The notes: generated from the sequence alone by a model not told the origin. Positions 15,957 to 23,771 are shown, numbered from the stretch's first letter. The stretch: 35,453 nt of DNA from an uncultured bacterium (GCA_903925685.1 CAIYGI010000317.1:1-35453), one strand, 5' to 3'. A program made the numbers and translations.

Positions 15957-16994
15957 TCACAAGTCCAGGATAAATTGCCACACATTCACCTTGCCGCAGT
16001 AGATGCGCGTCTCGGCCGAGGTCCCGGGAGAAACCGTGCGTCCGCGGGCGGCAAAGTCACCGTAGGCAACCCGGTACGTTTTTTGCCCTTCCGTCTGGAT
16101 GACATTCCGGAGGGCTTCGATATGCCCCGTAAACCAAACCGGCTGAAATCCTCCATAGGGAGTCAGCCAGGCTTTGTAGCTCTGGCCGACCGAGACGAGG
16201 GCGGCGTATCGCTCAGGGATCCGCAGTTTCAGCACCTGCCGGACACCGCCGAAGATCTCGTACATGACATTTTCGGGGCGCATCAGTTCACCGGTCACAA
16301 ACTCGTAACGCAGCACCTGGCCGGACACTGGCGCACGGACGGTCTTCAGTTTCAGGCGCGAAACGGCGCGCGCGAGGGCATCCTCGCGGGCCTTGATTTC
16401 CTGGCGCCGTACGGCGAGTTCTTGATCGTATACGGATTGATCCTTTTTCAGCAACGACTCCAGTTCGGCCTCGGCGAGCTTCCCGGCCAGCAAGGCGTCC
16501 TCCATCGCGCTGCCTGCCAGAAGCCTCTTGGCGAGCAATTCCTTCGCCCGGGCAAGCTTGACGGCGGTGTTTTGCACGTGCAGGCGGGCAATGGCAATCA
16601 ATTCCTGATGATGGCGTTTTTCCTCGACGATTTCCGCCTCCCGGCGAGCCAGTTCGGATTCCACCTGGAGCACGCGGCTTTGCGCCTCTTCGACGGCGGC
16701 ATGTTCTTCGGTCATGTCCAGAAAGGCCAGCACTTGGTTCTGCGTCACCGTGGAACCGGTTTGGGCGAGAATTTCCGAGACGATGCCGACGGTTGCCGGG
16801 CGTACTTCCGCATAGTTCTCGGTTGTGACATAACCATTGGCCAGGAAGCTGCGTTCAACGCGTATGAAATATCCGGCGGAGGCAACTCCCACGACGAGGG
16901 CCAGCGTGAATGACAGACGGCGGAACCGTCGGCGCTGACGCAGCGGCGCGGAGGTCAGCGCGGGTTCGCCGGTTGTGGTGCGGTATTCTCCCAT
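15957..16994 (-). CDS. HlyD/AcrA-type membrane fusion (periplasmic adaptor) protein
   Basis: 345 residues. One membrane helix near 28-45, a biotinyl-lipoyl-like half at EVRPATVGIVSEIL...VTQNQVLAFLD, a long charged coiled coil at about 95-205 (many Glu, Ala, Lys heptads), the second lipoyl half at RAPVSGQVLRYEFVTGE and a beta-barrel region after it. It would bridge the inner-membrane ABC pair and the TolC-like channel. GAAAAGG lies before the ATG; the gene begins 5 bases after the Cys-rich gene stops. It lacks a lipobox, so it is anchored by its helix rather than a lipid. Confidence 0.9.
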   Translation of the reverse strand: MGEYRTTTGEPALTSAPLRQRRRFRRLSFTLALVVGVASAGYFIRVERSFLANGYVTTENYAEVRPATVGIVSEILAQTGSTVTQNQVLAFLDMTEEHAAVEEAQSRVLQVESELARREAEIVEEKRHHQELIAIARLHVQNTAVKLARAKELLAKRLLAGSAMEDALLAGKLAEAELESLLKKDQSVYDQELAVRRQEIKAREDALARAVSRLKLKTVRAPVSGQVLRYEFVTGELMRPENVMYEIFGGVRQVLKLRIPERYAALVSVGQSYKAWLTPYGGFQPVWFTGHIEALRNVIQTEGQKTYRVAYGDFAARGRTVSPGTSAETRIYCGKVNVWQFILDL

Positions 16995-16999
16995 AAATG

Positions 17000-17545
17000 T
17001 CAGGCCTTTTCAGGTGTTACGGCGGCCTTTACGCGGGTGGTCTGCTCCTGCGCGCGGAAGCCGTCAGATTCGTTGATGAAACGTTTAGTGCATAAATTGC
17101 AGTCGTCGCACAGCCGCTCATAGCAGTTGCGGTGTACGCGCGCTGGGTACATCCTGCGAAAGGCTTCGTAGCAGTCGTCGCAGCAGAAGTAGTGACGCTC
17201 TTGGAACGAGCCCAGCGCGACATGCACCAGATGAAACCCATCCTGATCGGCGCGGCAGGGTATGTTACACCAGGCGCAGGGCCGTTCGTCCCGTTCCATG
17301 AGCTGGTCGCCGCACGATTGACAGCGTCCCACCTTGAGCAGCCGAACGTTGTCCGGCAGTTCCCCGGCGGGTGGATCGGCCCCCGGCTTGACCAGCGCCT
17401 CGCGTGCGCCATTGGACCGCGTGCCGTCGGAACCGTGATTTTCCTGATGAACATCGCGAAGAATCTGCTTTTCCATGGCGATTTCCAATTCTTCCGGTTT
17501 GTCATCGCCTAGTCCGAATAAATCCATGATTTTACTGATGCCCAT
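17000..17545 (-). CDS. Cys-rich zinc-ribbon-like protein of unknown function
   Basis: 181 residues from the ATG at 17545, preceded by GAGGAGG; the frame is open to 17572. No signal peptide, so probably cytoplasmic. Residues 1-60 are acidic and of low complexity (MDLFGLGDDKPEELEIAMEK). Residues 75-152 hold 12 Cys: CxxC pairs at 75/78, 90/93 (plus 97), 122/125 (plus 121), 146/149 (plus 141, 152), with His between. The spacing suggests two or three zinc-binding knuckles, perhaps rubredoxin- or TRASH-like. I do not recognise the family. It overlaps the TolC gene by 14 bases and precedes the adaptor, so it belongs to the export operon: regulator, metal sensor, chaperone or substrate are all possible. 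Confidence 0.75.
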   Translation of the reverse strand: MGISKIMDLFGLGDDKPEELEIAMEKQILRDVHQENHGSDGTRSNGAREALVKPGADPPAGELPDNVRLLKVGRCQSCGDQLMERDERPCAWCNIPCRADQDGFHLVHVALGSFQERHYFCCDDCYEAFRRMYPARVHRNCYERLCDDCNLCTKRFINESDGFRAQEQTTRVKAAVTPEKA

Positions 17546-19088
17546 CGTGGCCTCCTCGAAGGTGCGGCGCATCTGCCGCCGGGATATTGACGGTTGGATA
17601 GCCGGTTGCGTACATGAAATTCGAGTGTCCCTTCAGCAATGACGCCACTATGGCGTTGCGGGACTGATAGGTCTTGGTCAGGTCATTCTGGGCGTCCAGC
17701 ACGTTACGGCTGCGGCCCTCCCCGAGCCGGAAACGCTCGGCCTCGGAATCGAGGGTTTGACGCGCCTGCTCCACGGCGACGGCGATCTCCTTGAGCCTTT
17801 CGGATGCGCCGGTAATCTCACGGCGTGCGGCGGCCAGATCGGCGGTCAGACGGTTTTGCAGTTCGCGCTGGAGTTCGGCCAGTTGCGCTTCGCGAGCGCG
17901 CGCTTCGCGGAGCCGGGCGCGGGCGCCAGTCTGACTCCAGGGCCGTTGCCATACGAGCACGGCGGCGGCGGAATAGGGTTTGTTGGCGATGATCTCCCCG
18001 TCGGCAGTTTGCGCCGTGGAGTCCTCTGATGTCCAAACCCCGCGCAGGGATATTCCCAAATCAGGACGCAGCCGGTCTTCCATCGACCGTGTTTCAAAGG
18101 CCGCGGCGGTCGCCAGCGCCTCGATTTCGCATAGTGCGCCGCGCGCGGCAAAGGACGGTCCGGACGCCGGCGCCTCGGGAAGGCGCAGCCCGGCGATGAG
18201 GTCGGTCAAGGTGTTGGAATTGGTTGTCAGCGTGGGAGGGGATGTAACGCCCAGAACCTGCGCAATCCGCAGTCGAACCGTGTCGATCGCCTGGACGGCG
18301 GCGCAGAATTCCTCGCGGCGGAACGCCAGTTCAAGCCGCGCGGGGGCCAACTGGTATTCAGGCACCATCTTCAGCCGGACCAGTTCCTCGGCTTCCTTTA
18401 GGAGTTGTTGGGCGCGATCGGTGGCGGACACCAATGTGGCGGCGTTCGCGATTTCCACAAGATAATCGATGTAAGTCTGTTCAACGGCATGCCGGACCGC
18501 TTGCCGCGTCTCCAGCAGGCGGGCGTCGGCGGCAGCCTGAAGTTCCTTCAAGCGCGACAGATTTCGCTTCCAGAGGCTGAACCCGCGGTCCTGAAACAAC
18601 GGGATGCGGATTTGCGCGCCGATGAACGTACGATAACCAGGCGTGATGCCATACGCGGGATTGACCAGGTACTGCTCCGATACGCCGACGCCAGTATAAA
18701 TGCCCGGGCGGACGGGTACTTCAACGGCGGACGAGACGCCGCAGGCGTCCGCCAGCGGGAGCCCTGTTGGTGCGCCCAACAAAGGAGTGGCGGCGGTATC
18801 GCCGGACAACCTGCCCGCCGCCGTTGTGGTGCGTGGATCGAAAAATTCGCCGGCTGCGTCGCGAGCGGCCATAGCCTGCCGGACTTCTTCGCTTACCGCG
18901 TGAAGTACGGGACTGTTGCTGAAAGCCAGGCTGATGAGATTATCCAGTTCATTGGCGCGTCCGGCCGCCGTTGTCATAACGGCCAGACACAGCGCCATCG
19001 CAAAGGTGAGTCGTGGTCGAACACTTGGTGGAGCCACCAAGGCCGTCCGCCCCAAGCAAGCGGCTTCCCTGTAAATATCGCATCTCAT
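17532..19088 (-). CDS. TolC-family outer membrane efflux protein
   Basis: 518 residues from ATG 19088. A hydrophobic signal segment at 31-44 (MALCLAVMTTAAGRA) follows a long N-region; an internal ATG at 18998 would give a shorter, more usual signal peptide. Two repeats of the outer-membrane efflux fold are seen as long Ala/Glu/Arg helices at about 190-280 and 385-470, each ending in a FRLGEG/VRLKMV-type turn, with YIDYLVE and QNDLTKTYQSRNAIV typical of the family. First gene of the minus-strand export operon; the four following genes overlap or nearly touch, so one transcript is likely. Confidence 0.88.
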   Translation of the reverse strand: MRCDIYREAACLGRTALVAPPSVRPRLTFAMALCLAVMTTAAGRANELDNLISLAFSNSPVLHAVSEEVRQAMAARDAAGEFFDPRTTTAAGRLSGDTAATPLLGAPTGLPLADACGVSSAVEVPVRPGIYTGVGVSEQYLVNPAYGITPGYRTFIGAQIRIPLFQDRGFSLWKRNLSRLKELQAAADARLLETRQAVRHAVEQTYIDYLVEIANAATLVSATDRAQQLLKEAEELVRLKMVPEYQLAPARLELAFRREEFCAAVQAIDTVRLRIAQVLGVTSPPTLTTNSNTLTDLIAGLRLPEAPASGPSFAARGALCEIEALATAAAFETRSMEDRLRPDLGISLRGVWTSEDSTAQTADGEIIANKPYSAAAVLVWQRPWSQTGARARLREARAREAQLAELQRELQNRLTADLAAARREITGASERLKEIAVAVEQARQTLDSEAERFRLGEGRSRNVLDAQNDLTKTYQSRNAIVASLLKGHSNFMYATGYPTVNIPAADAPHLRGGHDGHQ

Positions 19089-19105
19089 GCAGACCCAATC
19101 CCAGT

Positions 19106-19134
19106 ATTATGGTCCCTGTCGGGATGACCAACAA
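19106..19134 (-). promoter_or_regulatory. Candidate sigma-70 promoter for the export operon
   Basis: On the minus strand TTGTTG (19129-19134) and CATAAT (19106-19111) are 17 bases apart. The start site would fall near 19099, only about 10 bases before the ATG at 19088, which favours either a short leader or use of the internal ATG at 18998. Confidence 0.4.
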
Positions 19135-19234
19135 GATTGATCTTATGCCCTGCCGCGTTATGCAACAAGTATAATGTCGGTTCCGTTGAAATAGTCGAAG
19201 TCGCCATCGCTCTCGCCATAGACTGGCGATCCCT

Positions 19235-19274
19235 CTCGAACCTGATAGCCGCCGCGTGAAACGGCTGGTTCGAC
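19235..19274 (-). other. Degenerate attC-like hairpin after the BNR gene
   Basis: Minus strand: GTCGAAC (19268-19274), 2-base spacer CA, then GCCG...CGGC stem and a closing box GTTCGAG (19235-19241), one base off the GTTCGAC of the two better sites. The right-hand spacer is 6 rather than 3 bases and the inner stem is only 4-5 pairs. Lies 28 bases after the BNR stop, the expected cassette position. Weak alone; supported by the two sites at 20484 and 21148. Confidence 0.45.
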
Positions 19275-19302
19275 AATCTGCCATGCTGCGCGTCATCGCC
19301 CC

Positions 19303-20466
19303 TCACAGTTCCGACAGAGCCACGCGCAGAACCTGAATGGCTTCCTTCTGCCGCGAGACGATCACGTAGAGGTGGCCGCCATGTATCAGCGTGTGCGGAT
19401 AGCCGTATTCGCCGCCTTTCCAGCGGCCCGCCTGGCGCATGGAGTAACACTCGTCGCCCAGGATGAAATGCGTGTTGAACTGCACGCCGTCAAGCGAAAG
19501 CGACAGCGTTAGCGGAATACGGCCGGCCCCGATCGGACAGCCGACATAGTAGAAGCGCCCATCCGGTAGGCGTCCGAAGTGGAACTTGGTGTCAGTGTCG
19601 CTGAAATCGGTTTCGACCGGCGCAGACCAAGTTGCGCCGTTGTCGCGGCTTTCCGTGACCCAAAGGCGATTACGGAACTGCCCGCCCGTGCTGCGAAGCA
19701 GCGTGTGCAGCGCGCCATCATCCGTCTGGTAGAACGAGCCTTCGCAAAGAGCGGATGGCCAGCCTTGCTGCTTGGAAACATCCCAGAACGAAGCGGGATC
19801 ATCCTTGATTGTCGCGGACATGCTCGGTGGATAGATGCCCGTCATATGATAGCCTGTCAGCCCCGAAGGATCGTCGGTCCATGGAAAAGCGATGTTCCCG
19901 CAGATGATCAACCGGCCGGACACTGTACGCTGCGGAGGATGATTGGGATTTACCGGGATGCCGACGTCTCGCACGGCACTCCAGTGCTCGCCGTCCGTCG
20001 TTGTCATGGCTTGCAGGCGGGTCATTTCCTTGCGCTGGCCATAGTTGCCGAAGTAGGCAACCAACGTTCCATCGTGCTGGTGAAAACCCGCCGCGGTGAG
20101 CACACGTTCAACGCCGTTCGAGTCTCGCACGGAATCCGCCAGCGGGTGCGGCGCAATCCAATGAGCGAAGTCCTTTGCCGAGGCCATCAGCACGCGCTGG
20201 CCGGGCGCGTCCTCGTCCTTGCGGCTATTGGACCAGATCGCGAAAAAGCGGTTTCTGAAAACCGTGATGCTCGCATGATGAGAATAGGTCCATTCTGTCT
20301 CCGGGCTATAGAGGAACACGCTGTCCACCCTTGGTCGTGTCGCGCCAAGAAGCGCGACCGGCTTGCCATTCGCCCATTCAGCACAGTTCGTGATCGGGCT
20401 TTGCCCGCCCTCAACGGTGGGCGTAGTGAGAGTTCCCTCCTGACTGATTCGTTTGGTCCTCGCCAT
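19303..20466 (-). CDS. BNR/Asp-box sialidase-fold protein (exo-sialidase-like)
   Basis: 387 residues from ATG 20466 with AAAGGAGG upstream; longer frames run into the hairpin at 20484-20547. One clear Asp-box, SRDNGATWS, and several weaker ones (TTDGEHWSA, SLDGVQF), marking a beta-propeller of the sialidase/BNR type. I see no unmistakable arginine triad or nucleophile Tyr-Glu, so enzyme activity and substrate are open. No signal peptide, unlike most secreted sialidases. The gene starts 17 bases after one attC-like hairpin and ends 28 bases before another, so it fits a cassette. Confidence 0.72.
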   Translation of the reverse strand: MARTKRISQEGTLTTPTVEGGQSPITNCAEWANGKPVALLGATRPRVDSVFLYSPETEWTYSHHASITVFRNRFFAIWSNSRKDEDAPGQRVLMASAKDFAHWIAPHPLADSVRDSNGVERVLTAAGFHQHDGTLVAYFGNYGQRKEMTRLQAMTTTDGEHWSAVRDVGIPVNPNHPPQRTVSGRLIICGNIAFPWTDDPSGLTGYHMTGIYPPSMSATIKDDPASFWDVSKQQGWPSALCEGSFYQTDDGALHTLLRSTGGQFRNRLWVTESRDNGATWSAPVETDFSDTDTKFHFGRLPDGRFYYVGCPIGAGRIPLTLSLSLDGVQFNTHFILGDECYSMRQAGRWKGGEYGYPHTLIHGGHLYVIVSRQKEAIQVLRVALSEL

Positions 20467-20483
20467 GTCGTGCCTCCTTTCTG

Positions 20484-20547
20484 GTCGAACGACGCGCATG
20501 AACCTCGGCGCGGCTTCGCGCCGTAGTGTTCCATGCGCTGGTTCGAC
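20484..20547 (-). other. attC-like site 1 (cassette recombination site candidate)
   Basis: Read on the minus strand: box GTCGAAC (20541-20547), 2 bases, 7-bp stem GCGCATG, variable part, CATGCGC, 3 bases, box GTTCGAC (20484-20490). The variable part folds into a perfect 7-bp stem CGGCGCG/CGCGCCG with a GCTT loop (506-523). One unpaired base (20531) sits beside the 7-bp stem, like the extrahelical bases of attC. The boxes differ from attC RYYYAAC/GTTRRRY at one paired position. It starts 11 bases after the stop of the DUF4258 partner gene. Confidence 0.7.
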
Positions 20548-20557
20548 GCCCCATTAT

Positions 20558-20776
20558 TCAAACGGCAACGGGAGTAAGGCTGAACACGCGAGCTTGGCGG
20601 GCCGCCGCGCGGATGTCTCCGCGGCGTAAAGCTTCGCGGACATCATCGAGTCTGTAGGCATCTTCAACTGAAAGGTATGGAGACCAACTCTCGTCCGTCT
20701 CGATCATCTCGACATCCACTTCGGCCACGTATTGTCCTTCGTGAATCATTTTGGCTTGGTGTCTCTTATTCATCAT
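20558..20776 (-). CDS. Small partner of DUF4258 protein (putative antitoxin)
   Basis: 72-residue acidic-centred protein: a short beta start (GQYVAEVDVEMIE), SWSPYLSVEDAYRLDDVREALRRGDI and a basic C-terminal helix. Small proteins with the HEGQYVAEVDVE...SPYLS.EDA.RLDDVR pattern commonly sit beside DUF4258 genes, as here; I infer an antitoxin-like role. Its ATG overlaps the stop of the DUF4258 gene by 4 bases, so the pair is coupled, toxin-like gene first, as in HigBA. The attC-like site begins 11 bases after its stop. Confidence 0.78.
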   Translation of the reverse strand: MMNKRHQAKMIHEGQYVAEVDVEMIETDESWSPYLSVEDAYRLDDVREALRRGDIRAAARQARVFSLTPVAV

Positions 20777-21093
20777 ATTCTCCTCATGAAGTTCCTCGTC
20801 CAGCGCACGGGATCAGGTCGATAGGCTGTAACAAGAACGGCTGGCGACGCATGACCCTTCGGTATCCCCCACACAACATGAATGAATGCTCCCGTTTGAT
20901 CCCGTTGGAGCGCCAACACACTTGGCCCTTTGTGATAGTTCGGGTAGTCTTCAATGATGACCGCGTTTCCGATGCCGGCGATCACCTCTCTAACACCCAA
21001 ACCATCTTTGGCCAGTTCGTCGTACCCATGCTCTGAAATCCGCATCTCGCCATTTCGGACAAGCGTCAGAACAAGCTGAAACGTGTCGCTCAT
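20773..21093 (-). CDS. DUF4258 domain protein (RelE-like toxin candidate)
   Basis: 106-residue protein matching DUF4258: RISEHGYDELAKDGLGVREVIAGI, then a PNYHKGPSVLAL beta strand and IHVVWGIPKG...LVTAYRPDP. The fold is related to RelE/BrnT-type ribonuclease toxins (family knowledge). The His/Tyr/Asp/Arg residues expected in that fold (SEHGYD, YRPDPVRW) are present. No ribosome binding site is seen, but a promoter at 21100-21128 would give a leaderless message starting at the ATG. The gene pair is flanked exactly by attC-like hairpins, so it looks like a toxin-antitoxin gene cassette. Confidence 0.82.
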   Translation of the reverse strand: MSDTFQLVLTLVRNGEMRISEHGYDELAKDGLGVREVIAGIGNAVIIEDYPNYHKGPSVLALQRDQTGAFIHVVWGIPKGHASPAVLVTAYRPDPVRWTRNFMRRI

Positions 21094-21099
21094 GAGATT

Positions 21100-21128
21100 A
21101 GATTACTCTGGCGGCGTATCAGAATCAA
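21100..21128 (-). promoter_or_regulatory. Promoter inside the DUF4258 cassette
   Basis: Minus strand TTGATT (21123-21128), 17 bases, TAATCT (21100-21105). Transcription would begin at about 21093, the A of the DUF4258 ATG, predicting a leaderless mRNA. A cassette-borne promoter is common for toxin-antitoxin cassettes. Confidence 0.5.
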
Positions 21129-21147
21129 TCGCGTTTTTTATTATTTA

Positions 21148-21204
21148 GTCGAACGCCGCAGGTCAGGCGCGCTGTGAAGCGTCATCTGGACCTGCTTGTT
21201 CGAC
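21148..21204 (-). other. attC-like site 2 (cassette recombination site candidate)
   Basis: Minus strand: box GTCGAAC (21198-21204), 2 bases AA, 7-bp stem GCAGGTC, 24-base variable part, GACCTGC, 3 bases, box GTTCGAC (21148-21154). Box sequence, spacer lengths (2 and 3), stem length and the place of one unpaired base (21188, beside the inner stem) are the same as in the 20484 site, while stem and loop sequences differ. That is the pattern of attC sites: conserved structure, unrelated sequence. It lies 16 bases after the GH36 stop. Confidence 0.7.
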
Positions 21205-21220
21205 TCCTGTCAGGGGCATT

Positions 21221-23377
21221 CTACGCTCTCGCATACATCACCAACTCGCTCGTCATCGCCGCATCAAGACGCACGGGAAGTCCCTGTAGCGCAAGATCGC
21301 GACCGGACATGCGGAAGACTTGTGAGGCGTTGTCGAGCGTCACCTCGTAATCGGCGCCGGCATCCACGCCGCGCAGACGGAGGTGGTAATCGGCGGCGCC
21401 CCCCTGGAGCTTGAACACCCCCGCGTAGCCGCGGCTCCGGTCAGCGCAGGCATATTCGAGAACGCACCACTCGGTGGGTTTGAACAACCCGATGTCCGGC
21501 GTATGGTGATACACGACCGGATGCCCCGCCAATACGGGCCGGCAGAAACCCTTATGCAGGCCGATGTACCGGCGGGTTTTCGCAAAATACTCGGTGGACC
21601 GGTCCGCCCCCTGGGAACCGAATCCCACGTAGATGGGCACGGCAAAGAGCGTGACACGCAGGTGCGTATCGAGGTCGGCCACCTGGTGGGCGTGCTGGAT
21701 GTGGTTGTGATAGTAGACGAGCGCTTCGGGCGGAATGAAGAGGCTGAGCGCATTGATGGCGCGGATACTGTAGGGCATCACGCTCCAGTCGGACTCGCAG
21801 TTGTAGTGAAAACGTGCAACCATGCCGAGGTCATTCCGGCCGCCGCCGCCCGCGCAGTTCTCGAGGCACACGTCCGGGCATTCCTTGAGGATGCGGTCAT
21901 AGGCTCGGTGGACCGCCTCGGTGTGCCGCCAGATTTCAGCCTCGGCGTAACCGTCGCGCACGGTTTGGCCGCCTTCGCCGGTCGCAACGTTGTAGTCGAG
22001 TTTGTAGAAGTCCAGCTTGAACCCCTTGACGATCTTGACAATCGAATCCTCGAAGTACTTTGCCGCCTCGGCATTGGCCAGGTCGAGCGTGTCGGCACAT
22101 TCCCGGCCGTTGTCGGTCTTTAGCATCCAGTCGGGATGCTTCTCGAAGGCGCGCGTTTTCTTGGAGATGGCCTCCGCTTCATGCCAGAGCCCGAAGAGCA
22201 ATCCTTTCTTGTGCGCATGCTCGCGCAGTCCCTGGATGCCGCCGGGCAGCCAGTCGCCCTCGAACCAGTCGCCGCGGTGTTCCCACCAGTTGGCGAAGCT
22301 GTCGCCATACCACCCGGCGTCCACCATGAACGCTTCCACGCCCATCTCGGCGGCGATATCAATCTCCTTCGTGACCCAGTCGCCGGTCTCTTCCACCACG
22401 CGGCCCGCCACCGTATACATCTCCCTGCCCTTGGGGCGCGGCGGGATGACGCTGGCGCGCATGTGTCGATACCACAACCCGACGGCTTCATCGAACGAAC
22501 CGTGCATGGGGCCGAGATGGACCTCGGGGCTCGTGACGGTTTCGCCGGCGGCGATCAGGCGCAAGGGCGCCGGCGCATGCGGCCCGATGCGGAACGACAG
22601 CAGCGACTCGTGGCGATAAGCGAACTCGGCAAAGAAGTTCCCGCCCCAGGCCAACCCCAGAAAGAAGAGTTCGCCCGTGGCTTCGTTGCGCAGAATGTAG
22701 TAGGGCGATCCCCAGCAGCGGCCCGATTCCGTCCGTTCGATGCGGAAGTTCTCCGGTGGCAACGGTTGCCAGACGAGATTGCCCTCGTGCCCCCATTCCT
22801 CACTGGCGAAGTAGCCAAGCGTGAACTTGGACCGGCCCCGCTCCTCGAACGCGGGGTTAACATTCGCATAGTGGCGCAACTGGGCAGTGTTTGTGTTCCA
22901 CAGCACTCCGGACCAGGGGGTGACGCGGCCGAGCGCGGCTGGTTCCTGGCCGGTGTTGGTGATCTCCAGATAGCGAGCGAACACCGACGAGCCGTCCAGG
23001 CGCGTGACGACCTTGACAGTGACAGGGCGGATCTGGTGCTTCAATTCGACTACGGCCTCCGTTGTCCCCGGGCGCTTTCCCGTCCGGCGGGAAAACTCCA
23101 CCATCTCCCATCGGTTGTGCAAAGACTGCCCGTCGATTTCCAGTTCAAAGGCATGGATCGGACGCTTGAGAGAGTCGAGTCCCGGCAGGCCTGAAACGAC
23201 GTTTTCGCGGTGGACATGGCCGGTCGCGGACCAGTATAGCCCGACCCAGCGGCCATTTTCCAGCGCCTCCTCGCAAACGGCGGCGGCCGAAACATAGCGC
23301 GCGGTCGGTCGCTTGCCCGCCTGGTGAAAACTGATGGCCGCATGGCCACTCAGCCTGTCTTCGATATCAGATTCCAT
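21221..23377 (-). CDS. Alpha-galactosidase, glycoside hydrolase family 36
   Basis: 718 residues: N-terminal beta-supersandwich (about 1-310), TIM barrel (about 320-640) and a C-terminal beta domain, the full GH36 plan. The catalytic nucleophile is Asp461 (FYKLDYN) and the acid/base Asp530 (NCESDWSV); VDAGWYGD (352-359), FGLWHEAEAIS and ENCAGGGGRNDLGM are the other substrate-site blocks. It releases terminal alpha-1,6-galactose from raffinose-type or galactomannan oligosaccharides. No signal peptide, so it works on imported sugars. AAGGAGG precedes the ATG. First unit of the cassette-like array, with its own promoter at 23419-23447; its stop is followed at once by an attC-like hairpin. Confidence 0.92.
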   Translation of the reverse strand: MESDIEDRLSGHAAISFHQAGKRPTARYVSAAAVCEEALENGRWVGLYWSATGHVHRENVVSGLPGLDSLKRPIHAFELEIDGQSLHNRWEMVEFSRRTGKRPGTTEAVVELKHQIRPVTVKVVTRLDGSSVFARYLEITNTGQEPAALGRVTPWSGVLWNTNTAQLRHYANVNPAFEERGRSKFTLGYFASEEWGHEGNLVWQPLPPENFRIERTESGRCWGSPYYILRNEATGELFFLGLAWGGNFFAEFAYRHESLLSFRIGPHAPAPLRLIAAGETVTSPEVHLGPMHGSFDEAVGLWYRHMRASVIPPRPKGREMYTVAGRVVEETGDWVTKEIDIAAEMGVEAFMVDAGWYGDSFANWWEHRGDWFEGDWLPGGIQGLREHAHKKGLLFGLWHEAEAISKKTRAFEKHPDWMLKTDNGRECADTLDLANAEAAKYFEDSIVKIVKGFKLDFYKLDYNVATGEGGQTVRDGYAEAEIWRHTEAVHRAYDRILKECPDVCLENCAGGGGRNDLGMVARFHYNCESDWSVMPYSIRAINALSLFIPPEALVYYHNHIQHAHQVADLDTHLRVTLFAVPIYVGFGSQGADRSTEYFAKTRRYIGLHKGFCRPVLAGHPVVYHHTPDIGLFKPTEWCVLEYACADRSRGYAGVFKLQGGAADYHLRLRGVDAGADYEVTLDNASQVFRMSGRDLALQGLPVRLDAAMTSELVMYARA

Positions 23378-23418
23378 ATTGGGCCTCCTTGAGGTGTTAA
23401 TGGGTGCCGAACCTCTGT

Positions 23419-23447
23419 ATTATACGTCAGCATGTCGGGTTATACGA
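23419..23447 (-). promoter_or_regulatory. Promoter for GH36 with overlapping palindrome
   Basis: Minus strand perfect -10 TATAAT (23419-23424) with a weak -35 TCGTAT (23442-23447) at 17 bases. Start site near 23412, leaving a leader of about 35 bases with a good ribosome binding site. It lies between the integrase remnant and the first cassette, the place of a cassette promoter. Confidence 0.5.
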
Positions 23448-23491
23448 TCTGGACCCTTCCGGGCACCGTTTCGACCGTGTATTCCCGACAT
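23432..23491. repeat. Inverted repeat upstream of GH36
   Basis: ATGTCGGG (23432-23439) and CCCGACAT (23484-23491), extended by ATAC/GTAT after a 2-base mismatch, separated by about 30 bases. It overlaps the -35 region of the GH36 promoter, so it could be an operator, or part of the integrase attachment region. The boxes do not match attC. Confidence 0.45.
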
Positions 23492-23771
23492 CTGGCACTT
23501 GCCGATGGGGAAAGCGCCTAAGCGGACGGGTTTTCCGACCGGCGAGTGAACTCTACAAGCAACGCCGGAGTGTGCGCAAGTCGGAAATGGCACAAAATAC
23601 GTCCGGCGATGGTGGAGGTGCGTCAGAATGGCGCGATGTGGCGAGACGTCGGCAGACCCCGGCCTGGAATCCGATGGAATGGTGGCGGTCAGGCGCTCGA
23701 TGGACGGCGGAAGGCGAGGAAGCCGTCCCGCCAACGTAAGCGGAGGAAGTTCAGGAACCGGACGGCAGGGT

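Noticed and set aside
13243-16913. Plus-strand frames opposite the ABC subunits and adaptor
   Set aside because: No recognisable domains, and they lie antisense to genes with clear ATPase and adaptor motifs.
18949-19296. Minus-strand frame between the BNR gene and the TolC-like gene as a gene
   Set aside because: Overlaps the start of the TolC-like gene in another frame, contains the degenerate attC-like hairpin and shows no domain.
21383-23194. Plus-strand frames opposite GH36
   Set aside because: Antisense to a full-length alpha-galactosidase; no motifs of their own.
23432-23491. Palindrome before GH36 as a fourth attC site
   Set aside because: Its ends do not carry the GTCGAAC/GTTCGAC boxes and it lacks the two-stem plan of the other sites; kept only as an inverted repeat.
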